The notes under the pieces are model-generated. The model saw only the letters and a program-made list of their open reading frames with translations, made no database searches and had not been told where the DNA came from. A stretch of 64,000 bases of DNA, from contig JABAKD010000029.1 in assembly GCA_012845835.1 (NCBI GenBank), positions 11,990,524-12,054,523 on the forward strand, read 5' to 3'. The position numbers and the translations under genes were made by a program. Shown here in pieces: positions 24,046-37,500 of the stretch (its first letter is position 1; every line of letters starts with the position of its first letter). This DNA comes from Undaria pinnatifida (Eukaryota; Sar; Phaeophyceae; Laminariales; Alariaceae).

Positions 24046-25859
24046 ACAAACAACATAGTAACATCAACACAATAACAACGTAACATCCCCCCTACACCAT
24101 AGGTAGCCTTGGTCAGCAGCTTTACTATTAATACTGTAAGAAGTACGCGTCAAACTTTTCAGAATTTGCAGTAGCACCCTACGTTTTCAGGGGGGAAATT
24201 ACTTTGGAACACAGTCGGGGTGTACGTTTAGTCTAGATAGCGGTAAGTTATCACACACTGGGTGTGCAGCAGATTATTCTATTAGTTTTTTGAGCTTCTA
24301 ACATGCGAGGAGCTCAATATTTCAACATCATCAATCATCACCCGAGCCATGATGGCGTCGAAGGCGTTATTCGTTTGCACCACCCGACCAACATTTCTAA
24401 AAAATATACGCTCGTAAAATTATGGTAAACTATTAATAACCAATAGTTTCACAGTTGAGCTCAACCGGTCGCAAACGTTTGGTTTCGTCCCAAAAGTGTA
24501 AGCCCTACCGCACTATAGAGGAATGACTCAAAAGTGAACCTTTTTTCGTAAGACTTGTACTGTAAAGCAGGGCTGTTGATTGCGTCGCCCTGTATTGAAC
24601 CCCTGAGCCCTTTTTTGCTACGACTTTTTATGAGGGGGCGAAAGTGACGATAAGACATGACATGCGGACAAATTTTGCGCCATCGGCCTTTGCTTTTGGT
24701 TCTGGCGGGAAGATAAATATGGCATCCGAACTGCTTTGCAAGGAGTCATACGCGTGATATATTACTCGTATTTACTGCGCGCACACTGTTGTTGTTCGCA
24801 CTCGTAAACGGTTTCGTTTGACCAAGATTTCTCACGTTGGGTTCATGTCTGGGTCCCGAAAGGATCACGCTGAGAGGTAACGCAACCGCCTACACCAGAA
24901 AAGGTACACCAGAAAGGGGGTACCGGTACCAGCAAAGGTGAAGCGCCAGCGGGTGGGGAGGGAGTGGCCAGAGCTTAAGACGTACCCCCCTTTGTTCTGG
25001 AAGCTTCTTAGTACCGGCATGTACGTTCGAGGGGCAAATTAATTGAAAATTAGGCTTGGGTCATGCTTGTGGTGAAAATCCTACAAAAAAATAAGCGACC
25101 CCACCCATGCCAGGTGGGAAGAAACTAGAAACGCATACTTGCAACTCAAGGCACGTGCGGGAGGGGAGAAGGGATGGCACCTATGACCGCGGCTTGTCCA
25201 GAAGGTCGTTGAGGGTAAAGCCTCCCACGAGTTGAAGTGAAAAGTAAAGTGAAAGCGAAGAACAAAATAACGTACATGTACCATCGTGCAACAGCATTCT
25301 TAGACCGGAGCCACTTTCCTAAGCAACACTACTATTTACTACTGTTGACCATACAGAAGAACCAGAACCTGAACAGCGCGCCAAAGCTCGTGTCGAGGCC
25401 AAGCTTCGCGTCCTTTGCCCACAACACGCTGACAAGATGGGGAAAAAAAACTACATTGTCCTCGGCTTCTAGCAACATCCAGAACGGTACGCCAGATAAC
25501 GCGACCACATACATGGTCCAGGATCACCTCCCTCTCTCTTTGCTTCTCCCCCCCCCCCCCCGCCTCCCTCCCTCCCTCCCTCCTCCCCTCGCTCCCTTCC
25601 CACTATAGATCCGAATCTAGCGTTCGAACCAAAACCAAATCGCTAGATATGATATCGAACCGAATTATTATCTCATTCAAGAATCGGCCGACAGCGTAAA
25701 ACCAACCGAGTGCACATCGTCGGATGGCAAGGACAATAATAACAATAATTAGACCTGGTCTACAATAATAACAATAATAAGGTCAACCAACTGAAGGGTT
25801 TTTCAGCAAAACCACCGGCATCACAAACACCACCAGATGCTGTTCCAGCAAACAACTCC

Positions 25860-26390
25860 CCGGTACAGTAGCGGAGCCCTTACATATGCCGGCCGGTAAA
25901 TACCAGCACTAAAAAACGCCTACCGGCACTACTCCGGATATTGACACTACTGGTTGCTCCCATCTGTGCCCAACAGGCACTATAACGCGGGCAACCGGCA
26001 CTATAGAGGATCCACTACTGTGTGCCAAGCGATTAGACAGGCAGTATAGCGGGCAACCAGCACTATAGAGGGATCATTTCTGTGTGCCAAGCGATTTGAC
26101 AGGCACTATAGCGGGCAACCGGCACTACTCAATCCGAACTATAGAGGATCCACTACTGTGTGCCAAGCGATTAAAGAGGAAGTATAGCGGGCAACCAGCA
26201 CTGTAGAGGGACCATTTCTGTGTCAAGCGATTTGACGGGCACTATAGCGGGCCACCAGCACTACTCAACCGGCACTAGAGAGGGACCACTTCTGTTTGCC
26301 AAGCGATTTCACAGGTACTATAGTGGGCAACCAGCACTACTCAACCGGCACTATAGAGGAACCACTACCGTATCCCTACCGTAGCACACG
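25860..26390. mobile_element. MITE-like family D, expanded copy
   Basis: Array of inverted and direct GGCACTATAG, GGGCAACCGGCACT and CTATAGAGGGACCAC words. Related elements at 38640-38910 and 56175-56465 are bounded by inverted ends (CAGTAGTGGTCCCTCTATAG at one side, complement at the other). Here an internal unit of about 110 bp is amplified about four times. Target duplications are not clear. Confidence 0.55.
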
Positions 26391-26764
26391 TTCACCATAG
26401 GTACTGCAGCATGCATGACTTACATTTTTCGCGTCTGGCCGGCGCTTGAATATTGTTGTTCTCAAATTAAATAATCGCTATAACTTAGCATGGGGTCCAA
26501 AGGCAAGCTCCAACAATTCCGGAGAGGAAGAACACCAAAACACAAAACAGAAACAAAACAAACGCGCCGAAATTGAAGCTAACCGTACTCCTCATACAAT
26601 CATACCAGTACAATGAATAAGAAAAGTGCCGTCAGAAATCAGCATACACACGTAAAGTTTCAGACACATGCATACGTTCTTAAATACTCGTGTTAATAGC
26701 AGAAACCGAGGAGACTGCATACGAAGGGCGTAGAACAACTATCAATCCCAAGGAGAAAATGACA

Positions 26765-26880
26765 TGGGGCGGTGTACTCAGTTTGTGCATGGCCGTAGTC
26801 GTATGACCATAGACCCTCGCATCCCTACTATGCCGGGACGGAGCACGTCGGGTTTTCACCAACCAGGCAAACAAAAAAAT
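26765..26880 (-). mobile_element. Dispersed element A, partial copy
   Basis: Short inverted copy between the FKBP and PurF genes, with CCCTCGCATCCCTACTATG and GGGTTTTCACCAACCAGGC on the plus strand. Confidence 0.5.
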
Positions 26881-26984
26881 GACGTGTGAGAAAGTACGTA
26901 CTCGTAATGAATACCATACGTATATCATACTCGCCAGCAGGGCGTGCCTGGCGAAAACAAGAGAACTAAGAGAACCAACCAGTG

Positions 26985-27159
26985 GTTTGTGACGTCGACC
27001 ACCCCCCCCTCCCCTCTCCCCCATGTCCCAGGCTGCCCCTCGCGGCGCCGGCTGGGTCGCCCTCTATCATGTCGGCTGGCCTGAGGTACTCTGGGGATAA
27101 ACAAGCTGACAACCGTCCTGCACGTCTTTTTTTGCCGGACCGTCCTGCAGTTAGGAACA
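26985..27159 (-). pseudogene. Partial copy of the 3' part of PurF exon 10
   Basis: Lies 170 bp downstream of the matching part of the real exon. The minus-strand reading keeps DMIEGDPAG and GHGGEGRGG against DMIEGDPAD and GRGGEGMVV of the working exon. It is past the PurF stop codon and is a tandem duplication remnant. Confidence 0.7.
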
Positions 27160-30100
27160 TTATATCACGTCGACCACCATCCCCTCCCCCCCACGCCCTA
27201 CGCTGCCCCCCGTGGCGTCGGCCGGATCGCCCTCTATCATGTCGGTGGGCATCAGGTACTCTCCAGTGAACAAGCTGTTCTCGAAGCCGTCGGGAAAGAC
27301 TCCGGGCTGTAGCTCACTCACGCAATCTTCGAGGTCTTTTAAATCCTGGAAGGCGACAGGTACAAGATGGCACAAACGCAAAAAAAAACACGAAATTATG
27401 AAAATTTGAAAAAAGAAAAAGAAAAGCAAGAACGAAAAGGTTGAAACAATTAAAAAAACAAAATATTCATTTGACTATTGCCGTTCAGAATCGGGGAGCA
27501 CTCTGGGCTGTAGCTCGCTCACGCAGTCTTCGAGGTCTTCTAAATCCTGGAAAGCGAAAGGTGTAATGATGTGGAAGGCGACGAAGGCACCATCGACGGA
27601 ACAGAAACAAATGCTTAAAAAACATGCTTAAAAAAAGCTTTAATAGAAGCGCGTCATAGTTTTAAACTGCAACCACGCTGTTATCGCAACCGTTGGGACA
27701 GACTCCGAGATGTAGCTCGCTCACATATTCTTCGAGGTTTTTGAATCCTGGAAGGCGACAGATACAAGGTGGAAGGAGAAGCAGGTATCGTCGATACGTG
27801 TGAAAAATACAAAAAACAAAACATAATGATACGCCAAAGAACGGTGAAACAGCGAAAGAAAGGGTTGGGAATTAATACTTGGTATTCATTTTAATGGTTA
27901 CGAATGTACACTCTAGCATTGCGAATAAAAAAACGCGTCCACACTGGCCTGGAAAACGACTACATCAGCGCCGGTAGCCCCCGCGACCTCGATATATCGC
28001 TGTGCGATACGATACATCGGAGCTCAAAGTTGTGATGCATGTATCGAGAGAGATACGATATCCGACAACAGCCGCGAGAATGGCCTGGAAAACGACCCCA
28101 TCACGGCCGATAGCCTCCGCGACCTCGATGTGCGATACGATATATAGAAGCTCAAAAGTGTGATTCATGTATCGAAATGCGATACGATATCCAACATAGC
28201 CTCGAGAGTGGCCTGGAAAACGACCCCATCACTGCCGATAGCCTCCGCGATCTCGATTTGCGATACGACATATCGAAGCTCAAAATTGTGATACATGTAT
28301 CGAAATGCGATACGATACACGTATCGAAATGCGATACGATACATGTATCGAAGTGCGATACGGTATCCAACATAGCCCCGAGCGTGGCCTGGAAAACGAC
28401 CCCATCGGCGCGGATAGCCTCCGCATTCTCGTCTTCTTCGTGACCGTGGTTCCTAGGTCCGATAGCTTTCTATCTGTTATGAAGGTACGATAATACACCT
28501 TTCGAGTTTATTTTTCGATTTTCACCTACTCTTTACTGCAACACTAGAAAATTTAAACGGCCTTGCGAATCGAAACACGCCCCTAGACTGACCTGGAAAA
28601 CCACCTCATCCGCCCCGATAGCCTCCGCAATCTCATCCTCTTCCAGTCCGTGGGCCAGCAGCTCGGACTGTCGCGGTAGGTCGATGCCGTAGCAGTTAGG
28701 ATGTCTCACCTCAACAACGGAAGGGAAAAAACAAAACAGCGGAACGGTGTGGCGAGAATAAAAAAACATAGCTGAAATCGGTGCGAGGGCTGCTTACGGC
28801 GTGACACAGCTTCGGCAAAAAAAAGAACACGTTGGACTACAGATCATCTGTCCCCACTTGACGATCTAAATCTTTCAGAGACGATCTGTACTGTCTTAGC
28901 TCATGTTACCGGGTGGGAGGCGTACGATCTGCATGACCTACCACACATTTCCTCGGTTGGATATGTTTCTCTATATGTACAGATCCTGCACAACATCTCG
29001 TAACAGCAGATACAGGATCTACTGTAGATGATCTATATGACCTATATGATTTATATGACCTATATGATCTAAATGATCTATACGATCTATATGATATGTA
29101 TGATCTATATGGTCTATATGATCTACGTGATCTGTATTATCTCGATCGTCGTCTGTCTGAGATGTGAAATAGTTGGAACGCGTACATACTATGCTTGACT
29201 GTAAACCCCAACCCCGAACCTATCCCCGCAGCTTAGGGGAAGGAAGGGCAGCAGAGCGTGGAGGAGGGAAAGCGGCATGCATCCAAAGCACGGCCTGTAC
29301 CGACCTCTCGTCACTAAATACGGCAGTTGACGATCCCTAGCTTTGGCCTTTCAAGGCCTCGCACTACTTTCAGTTTGGGGAGTCCCTTGACGGTTGCCCG
29401 TCAAGGGGCGAGAGCACTGTCAAATACAGCGAAACAAGCTATTGTCTGTGTAGGTAATGTCTTGACGGCTATCCTTGAAGGATGTACTTGACGGCTGTCC
29501 TTGACAGCAGTCCGTAAGGGGGTAAGAGTCTCGTCAACTGACATCTTTGACTAATACCACGTAGCAGTAAATATGTATCGGTTGAAAGCCTATCTTTGCC
29601 CCATCTCGCCCTCGTTAGACTTAACGTATATACGACTTTTACTGTGGGAAATTCCTTGACGGGTGTCCTTGACAGGTGTCCTTGACGGTTGTCTTGACGT
29701 ATGTCCGTCAATGGACAATAATACCTTCAAACGACGTTTTTTCTCCTTACCGGCGGCGAAACGGTTGACGGCCTACCACTACCCGTAAAGGCCTCGTTAC
29801 GTTTTAGTGTGGGAAGGTCCTTGACGGCCGGCCGTCAAGGGGAAATAGTACCGTCAACGGGCGAAACCGTCGTCACTGTAGACTAAATATAGTATTTTTA
29901 GGGTAGGAAGTTCCTTGACGGCTTGCCTTGACGTCCGCTCTTGACGGATGTCCGCTAAGGGGCAAACGTGGCGTCAACCACCTTCAAGTATACGCAGCAG
30001 GCGTTCCTTGCCGGCGGCGAGGCCGAGCAGAAGTAGCCCTCGCGAGCGCCGGCCTCCTTGACAATGCGCACTATTTCCCTAGACGTCGTGCCGGGGACGA

Positions 30101-31546
30101 TGGAACCACCTACCAACAGAACCAACTATGAATAGATAACTCTCCCCCTCCCCCCACCTCCCCCCTCCCCGAAGGGGAAAGACTACCGTGAACCAACCTC
30201 AACCATCCTCATGAATAGATAACTCTTTGCCCCCCCCCCCAACCCCCCCTTTCCCCCCCCTCGTCCCCATCACGGGGAAATACTACCGTCGACCAATTTC
30301 AACTATCCTTGCTCTCCCTACCTGCGACGAGGCCGAGCAGAAGTACACCTTACAAGCGCCGGCGTCCTTGACAATGCGCACAATCGCTCTGGACGTCGTG
30401 CCGCGGACAATGGAATCGTCTACCAACAGAAGCAACTATGAATAGAAAACTCTCCGTCCCCTCCCCCCCGCCCTTCCCTTCTCCCCGTCAAGGGGAAAGG
30501 CTGCCATCAGACCTAGGCCATGCTATCGTTCATCCGGTACATATAGACGCGTGCCACGATATAGGTATATACCCCTTTCTGGCTTTTTTTCTGTGGTTCT
30601 TCGCTTTAGGAGCTTAAGACATGTCCTTCTTCACCGAAAAACTGACTTCGAGAAAAAAAAAAAAAAAACTGCATTGATCCCGGATGAAAAACATCCCATG
30701 GCCTAGGTACACGACGAGAATCATGATAAAAAATGACCTATTATTTATTTATTTTCCGACGATTTTGGGTCAAGCAAGTTCCGCCATTCAGAAACAAGAA
30801 AAGACAAAAAAGGGTATACCTCTATTTTTCTTTTTTTTTCATCCTCCGGCGGATGGGGAAAAATCAAGCTCAAGCTCACCACACTTCCACGTACTTTCAT
30901 ACGTGTCGTGTGTCGATTTAACTCAGTTGTTTTCGCAACCCAGCGCTAGCTGGCGCGTCCTTCGGATCCCACTATAGCGATCGGCGTGAGCTGTCCCTAT
31001 CAGCGGTCTTCGTTACAACCCCGGCAGCGCAAGCTGCCGTTGTTTATGGATGCGTGAACAATGGCAGAACCTCTATCGTAGCACGCGTCTATAGCTGGTA
31101 GCAGTTTTGCTTTTCTCCAAAGTCAGTTTTCGCGTCAGAAAGACATTAAAGAGATCCTCAAGTGGTTATGAGCCTCAGAACGGCAAATAACAAGTAGGAA
31201 TGGTGATGCTGCCCCTACCGTACATAGCGTGCGCCGTTCAACCATTCTACCAATTTGAACCATCCTTGCTCTCCTTACCGGCGGCGAGGCCGAGCAGAAG
31301 TAAACCTTGCGAGCGCCCGCCTCCTTGACGATGCGCACGATCTCTCTAGATGTGGTGCCGCGGACGATGGAGTCGTCTACCAGCAGGACCGACCGCCCCT
31401 TCAGGACGCAGGACACGGCCGACAGCTTCTTCCGCACGTTCTGCCTCCGGAAGGCCTGTCCGGGCATGATAAACGTGCGCCCCACATACCTGTATCGATG
31501 TCCCAAGCACAGTGCCAGATGTATTATTGCGGTTGTGGTAGTAGTG

Positions 31547-31592
<46 letters not shown>

Positions 31593-34500
31593 CAGTAGCA
31601 GTAGCAGCAGTAGCAGCAGTAGTAGCAGTAGCAGTAATAAATGAAATATATAAAATTTATAAAACAAAATGAAAGTTAGACCTTCAGTATAAAAAATGAG
31701 TGAAAAATGTAGTGGTAGCAGTAGCAGTAGCAGTAGCAGTAGCAGTAGCAGTGGTTGTTGTGGTTGTGGTTGAACACGCGTGCCATGATACGATGGGGGT
31801 GTTGACAGCACTTTACGCGCCAAAACATTAGATCACCGCGCGAAAAAAATCGTGCTGCATTCAGCAACACCATGAGCGAAACACAGATTGTCCAATTGCC
31901 CTCGTGCAGGCCCTGGATTGAGAACATTGCCCCATGTTATATTGATATTTTTCTATAATAAAATGTTAAAACCATAGGGATCTAGAGGATTTCTTTTTTT
32001 TGCTCATCCCTTCTACTAGCTTCGTGCTTTTCCTTTCTCCTTCTCACCCCCTAGACGTACCTCAGATCCGGGGTCACCAAGCAGGCTCTTCTGCTCACCC
32101 CTCCCCACTATGGCACGTGCCTTCATTTTGTATCGCGGGAAGGTTCCGGCTGTTTCTTCCCTTGTCCATTAAACCAAACTGTTTAAAGAAATTTGATATC
32201 ATTGTTAACCGTCAAGTGTGAGCGCGCAAGCAACACTAAGCGAGAAAGAGACTGCCGGCTAAAAACAGTCACTCTTGCACTCGCCTGTTTTTCGTGAGGC
32301 CTTCTTCAAAAGGCAAGCCCAAGGACGCGGCACAATGCATCGCGGCTATCCGGCTCGTCTCGGGCACGGGGACTACCACATCTACCTGTCAACAGGGAAA
32401 GGGAGAACGGGACACGACACGACAAGGAAGGAGCTTCAAGCATATCTTACGTTTCATCTTGCATCTCCAGAACCTTGACGGCCTCAACCGCTGTCTGCAT
32501 CCCCCCGCCTCCCCACCCGCCCCATCTTCTCTCGAATACACCCCCCCCCCCCCTCCCTCTTTCTCCACCCCCTCTCCCCCGCCCCTCTTTCCCCTTCCCC
32601 TACCCCCCCCGCCCCCCCCCTCCACACCGACAAAAAATCAAGCAATTCAAAGCTGTCATCCACTATGAAAGAAGTACAAGGTGTCCGAGTCCGAGTCGCA
32701 AATGGTTCTTAGTAGGATGCAGCCCAACTTTTTTCATGCGACTCGTCGAACACCTCACGGCGCTCCGCTTGATGCAAGCAATGCCTTCCTGCTCGGTGAA
32801 AACCTTACGTACGCCGACCCGGCAGTATAGGGATGCGAGGGTCTATGGCGTTAAGACTACGGCCGCGAATGAAAATGAAGACAAATCCCGCCCTTCCCTC
32901 CGCCGCCGCCCCCCCCCCCCCCTCCTCCCCCCTGCCCCCTCTTCACCCACCTACCCTGCCCCCCCCCCAGCCACTTCCCCTTTGCATATTGCTCCCGCGT
33001 GGCTGCGGCGAAACAACAAAACGTGCACGCCTGCACTCGGGATTTTCTTATACCCCCTCCCCCCCTTGCCTGGCGAAACAGGACGGGGGTAAGATAAGCA
33101 AACAGTTTCTATGTAATATATGAAATAAGCGTAATGAGTGCCCCTATGTTGGAGGCGTCTCTATTAGGAGTAGGAACGGTGCTCCATCTCAAAAGGTATG
33201 CGTGATCAATGGTCAAACGACTGAGGTGAGCAACAAATGAGTACGCCGCCCCCCCCGCCCCCCCCTCGCCTGGCTCTGCCTGGTCGGTGGAAACCCGACA
33301 TGCTCTGTCCCCGCATTTTAGGTCTGTAACACATGGTCATACCACTACGGTCAAGCATGAATATTGAGTACACCCCCCCGCGCCTGGCAGACACATAAAA
33401 ATCGAGTGCATGTCCAGAAACACGGATGTTAGGCCTTGCCTCTCCCACGGGAACCTCTCTAGCAATCTTGCCCGCCAGCCGCAGGCCCATCGCCACTCGC
33501 GCCGCGTACACCTAGTCAAAACAGACAACGAACGCAAAAGAAAAAGGTCAGCCGTTTTGGACCTTCAGAGGGGCAAAAAAAAAGCGACGAATAAAACTGA
33601 CGATGTTGCAGCATCCCTCACACGAGAGCAACCCGGGCCCTGCTAGATTACTGCGGAGGTCCATTGTTTGGGACAAAATCGCCCACCAACAAAAGTTGAA
33701 AGCATCATCACCTTTCTGGCGAAGTCTCCTACGCTGCGACTGTGATCGACAGAGGCTCTGTGTCGCCGGTCAAGACCAGCCAACAAAACAAACTTGATTC
33801 AAGCGCTGTTAAACAACGCCGGGCGCTTTTTTCTCTTTTTGCCCCCTTTTTGGCTTGATAGTTCATCCTCCTGACAGCGGATCTCTGTGATACGATATAG
33901 GTGTCGACGATTTTCCAGTCGAACTCCAATGCAGGTACCTGCAAGACACTCGCACAGCTTGCACCGCCGTTTGCTGCATGCTCACGCCATGGCCAGAACG
34001 CGCTTATAGTTTGTTCTATCGCTGTACATGGGCCTCAAAAGGGTCCAGACGAAGGTAGGAAAAACCACATACGTAAAAACCCCAGCTGTCACTAGAAACT
34101 CCGCCAGCGGCATCCATGGAATTTGTGATTGTGGTCAACCTGTGTGGCTGGTAGATCGGCGGTAGAAACAGCCATATCGAAAGGGGTCCCGATTTGTTTT
34201 GGTGTGGTGAAAATTGAAAACTCGCATTTCCGCTCCAAATATATCCTTCATGAGAATATACGAACCCCGTACCAAGCGTGATCGGAACACTTTACACAGC
34301 TTGCAGATACGAGTTTCAACAACATCCCCGATCTCACAGCCGTGGTGTATTGTTAATAATAACTATTGAAATTTACTAATATTCATTAGGTAAATAAAAT
34401 ATTACACTAGCAATCTGGCGGGCGGCGGTAGCAACAACGCTATGAGTTTTTTCGTTTTCGTTTTCGTTTTCGTTTCAGCTTTGCTTTTGTAACTTGATCA

Positions 34501-37500
34501 TAGCATTCTCACTGAAAAAGCGACACGCGCGATCTGCTCAATCAAGAGTCTACTATAGAATGAGCGCGCTGCAGTAGCAGTGGTAGTACTTCGAAGTCGT
34601 AGTAGTAGCAGTATTGGTAGTAGTAGCGGTAGTAGTAGTAGTAGTAGTAGTAGGTTATCCTGGAATGGTACCAGAGTTGGTTCTCGGGATCCCGCGTGGG
34701 TCGGAGTTTCAAGTTTAGAAAAACAATAAATCAAAGGAATCAACTGCTGAGAGCGCCTCGCAGCGTACATAGGGCACAATTCGATAGGAGTCGACGAGGG
34801 ATGAAATAGCCGGAATCCTCCCGCGATGAACATGAAGGCAAGTGCCGTAGTGGGGAGGGGGGAATAGAGTCTGCTTTGTGAGCCTGCTGTATCGATCTGA
34901 CGTTACATCTAGAGCAGGGAGAAGGAGAAATAAAAAGTGCGAAGGTAATAGAAGGGCTCAGCAAAAACAAAACAATGCGATCGCAAAAACAAGGGTAAGA
35001 AGTTATCCGATTCAAGGCACATGCGATGGGACCAAAACAGCGACGTGCGCAAGTGCACCAAGCGTCTGCAGCAGGACGAGCTCGCATCAGCATGATTATT
35101 GCCATATGCTGATGCGCGCGTGGCCTTACGGCTCCTTACAGTGCGACGAAGACCGCATCCCTATACCTCCCGGCAGCGCGACCTGCTCCCTGCGGCCGAT
35201 GCTGCTGTCGCCACTTGCTGTTTTTCAATACTATTTTGCCGCCCAAGCCACAATGGGCTGCTTTATGGTATTAGTAGTACGGTGTTTGCGAGATATCAAC
35301 TTTCGTTGGGTAGGAGGATGGGTAGGAAAAAATCTAGTAAACAGAGACGTGCGTCGACACGATATAACGCCCTTACAATTGGAAACCCGTTTCGGTGACA
35401 AAGTTACTTGAAATTACCGACTAGTTAGTAGTCGCGACACCCTGCCGACTCACAGCTATACTAATTATAGAAATAGTAGTATCTAAACTGTCCAAGGTAC
35501 AATTCAAGGCCAACTCAACCTACGAAAAAGCAAGCGAAAAAATACAAGCAGATTTAGAAACACGTTTTCCTGCACATTTTTCTTATCTTCTCAAATAATT
35601 TGTGTTCTTGGTTTTTTTTTTGGGAGGGGGGGGGGGGGGGGTTCATGATGTTAGTCGGCTTGAATACTATCAATATTGTTTCAATGTTTCACTAACCCAA
35701 CAGAAGCAGAAACTCGCAAACGCCGTATTATTTAGTGCTGCAGTACGGAGATCCATTGTTGACAACTTGAAAACACCCCCGAAAAAGGAAAGCATCGCCA
35801 TTTCGGGCGAGCTCTTCTACGCTACGACTGTGCTCGATTAGGCTCTGTATGCCCGGTAAGACTAGCTAACAAAATAACCTCGGGTCAAGCGCTATTAAAC
35901 AAGGCGGGTGTGCTTTTTAGCGCCCTATTCATGTCTAGCATTCCACCCTGCTAACAGTCAGTGGATCTCCGCACTACTGCAGTACCTTGCCCATATTCCC
36001 GATGTTCTGCATATCACCGTGTATACTGGTAGCCTACGATACACAGCCCCGAGCCGAGAGGTATCGGCAGACACTCACCGGAACGCCGTCAATGATGCTG
36101 TCCGGGCGCGCCATGTAAACATACTCGAACAGGCAAGGCTTAAACCTCGTCAAGCTCCGCCCAGCCACTGCCCTTCCTCCCCCTCCCCCCCTCCCGTCTC
36201 CACCCTCCTCCTCCTCTTGCTGCTGCTGTCGCTCCTCCTCCTCCTCCTCCTCCTCTTGCAGCTGCTGCTGAGGGGAACAAATCCTACTCGACACAGACCC
36301 CGTACCAGCATCCAAAAACACGGCTTCCCCGGCCCGAACATCCCTCTTCAAAGAAAATCCCAACCCTGTCAACGCTGACGATTCCGACGCCACCCCCAAA
36401 TCCATCTTTCCTGAGCCCCCTCCCCTCCCAGTCAGGACCCCCCCTCCCCCCGAAGCACCCCCTTCTCCTCCCGAGGCCGCGGCGATTATGCCACCGACGC
36501 CGACCCCCCCTCCCCCCGGGCGTGAGCCGAGACATAAGGGGCGGATGCCGTGGGGGTCGCGGAAGGACAATATGCCGTGACCGTTGATGAGAATCGTTAC
36601 CGCGTATCCGCCTCGGCACCGGGCCATTACCGCCTGTTTTTAGTGGGTAGGGTAAGGTAGAGTAGGGTAAGGTAGGGTAGGGTAGGGTAGGGTAGGGTAG
36701 GGTAGGGTAGGGTAGGGTAGGGTGGGGTGGGGTAGGGTAGGGTGGGGTGGGGTAGGGTAGGTCAATATATAGTAGGGTAAGGGTAGGGTAGGGTAGGGTA
36801 GGGTAGGGTAGGGTAGGGAAGGGTAGGGTAGGGTAGGGTAGGGTAGGGTAGGGTAGGGTACTGTAGGGTAAGGTAGGGTACTGTAGGGTAAGGTAGGGTA
36901 GGGTAAGGTAGGGTAGGGTAAGGTAGGGTAAAATAGTTAGGGTAGGGTTGGGTTGAGGTGGGTTGGGTTGGGTTGGGTTGGGTTGGGGTGGGTCGGGTCG
37001 GGTTGGGGTGGGGTGGGGTGGGGTGGGGTCGGGGGGGGGGGGGGGGGGGGGGGGGGGGATGGGGTGGGGTGGGGTGGGGTGGGGTGGGGTGGGGTGGGGT
37101 GGGGTGGGGTGGGGTGGGGTGGGGTGGGGTGGGGTGGGGCAGGGTAGGGTGCTGATAGTGGGTGGGGTGGGGTGGGGTGGGGTGGGGCAGGGTAGGGTGC
37201 TGATAGTGGGTGGGGTGGGGTGGGGTGGGGTGGGGTGGGGTGGGGTAGGGTGGGGTGGGGTGGGGTGTGGTGGGGTGGGGTGGGGTGGGGCAGGGTAGGG
37301 TGCTGATAGTATTCAAGAAATACGCTGTGCAGTAGGCGTGGGGCAGGGTGTTGCGGATTATAGCAGGTGGGGTGGGGTGGGGTTGTGGCGGAGCGGGGGG
37401 AGCGATTTTTTGTGGTCAAGTCTTCCCTCTGAAGACACAAAAGGACCAGATCAATCAAATCAATCTATTTACTCGTCCATCGACTAGTCGTTTCTACCTC

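Larger units (their letters stand above)
20165..27159. other. Convergent intergenic region between the FKBP and PurF genes
   Basis: About 7 kb with no exon I can support. It holds a 0.3 kb tandem array (21140-22080), a TAG/TAC-rich microsatellite (23200-23400), repeat G (23820), a MITE-like element (25860-26390) and an element A fragment (26765). Both genes point into it, so it should contain both 3' ends and no shared promoter. Confidence 0.5.

Noticed and set aside
36762-37458. Pro/Thr/His and Gly/Val-rich open frames over the G-rich array
   Set aside because: Products of the pentamer repeat; the PurF exons on both sides splice cleanly across it as an intron.
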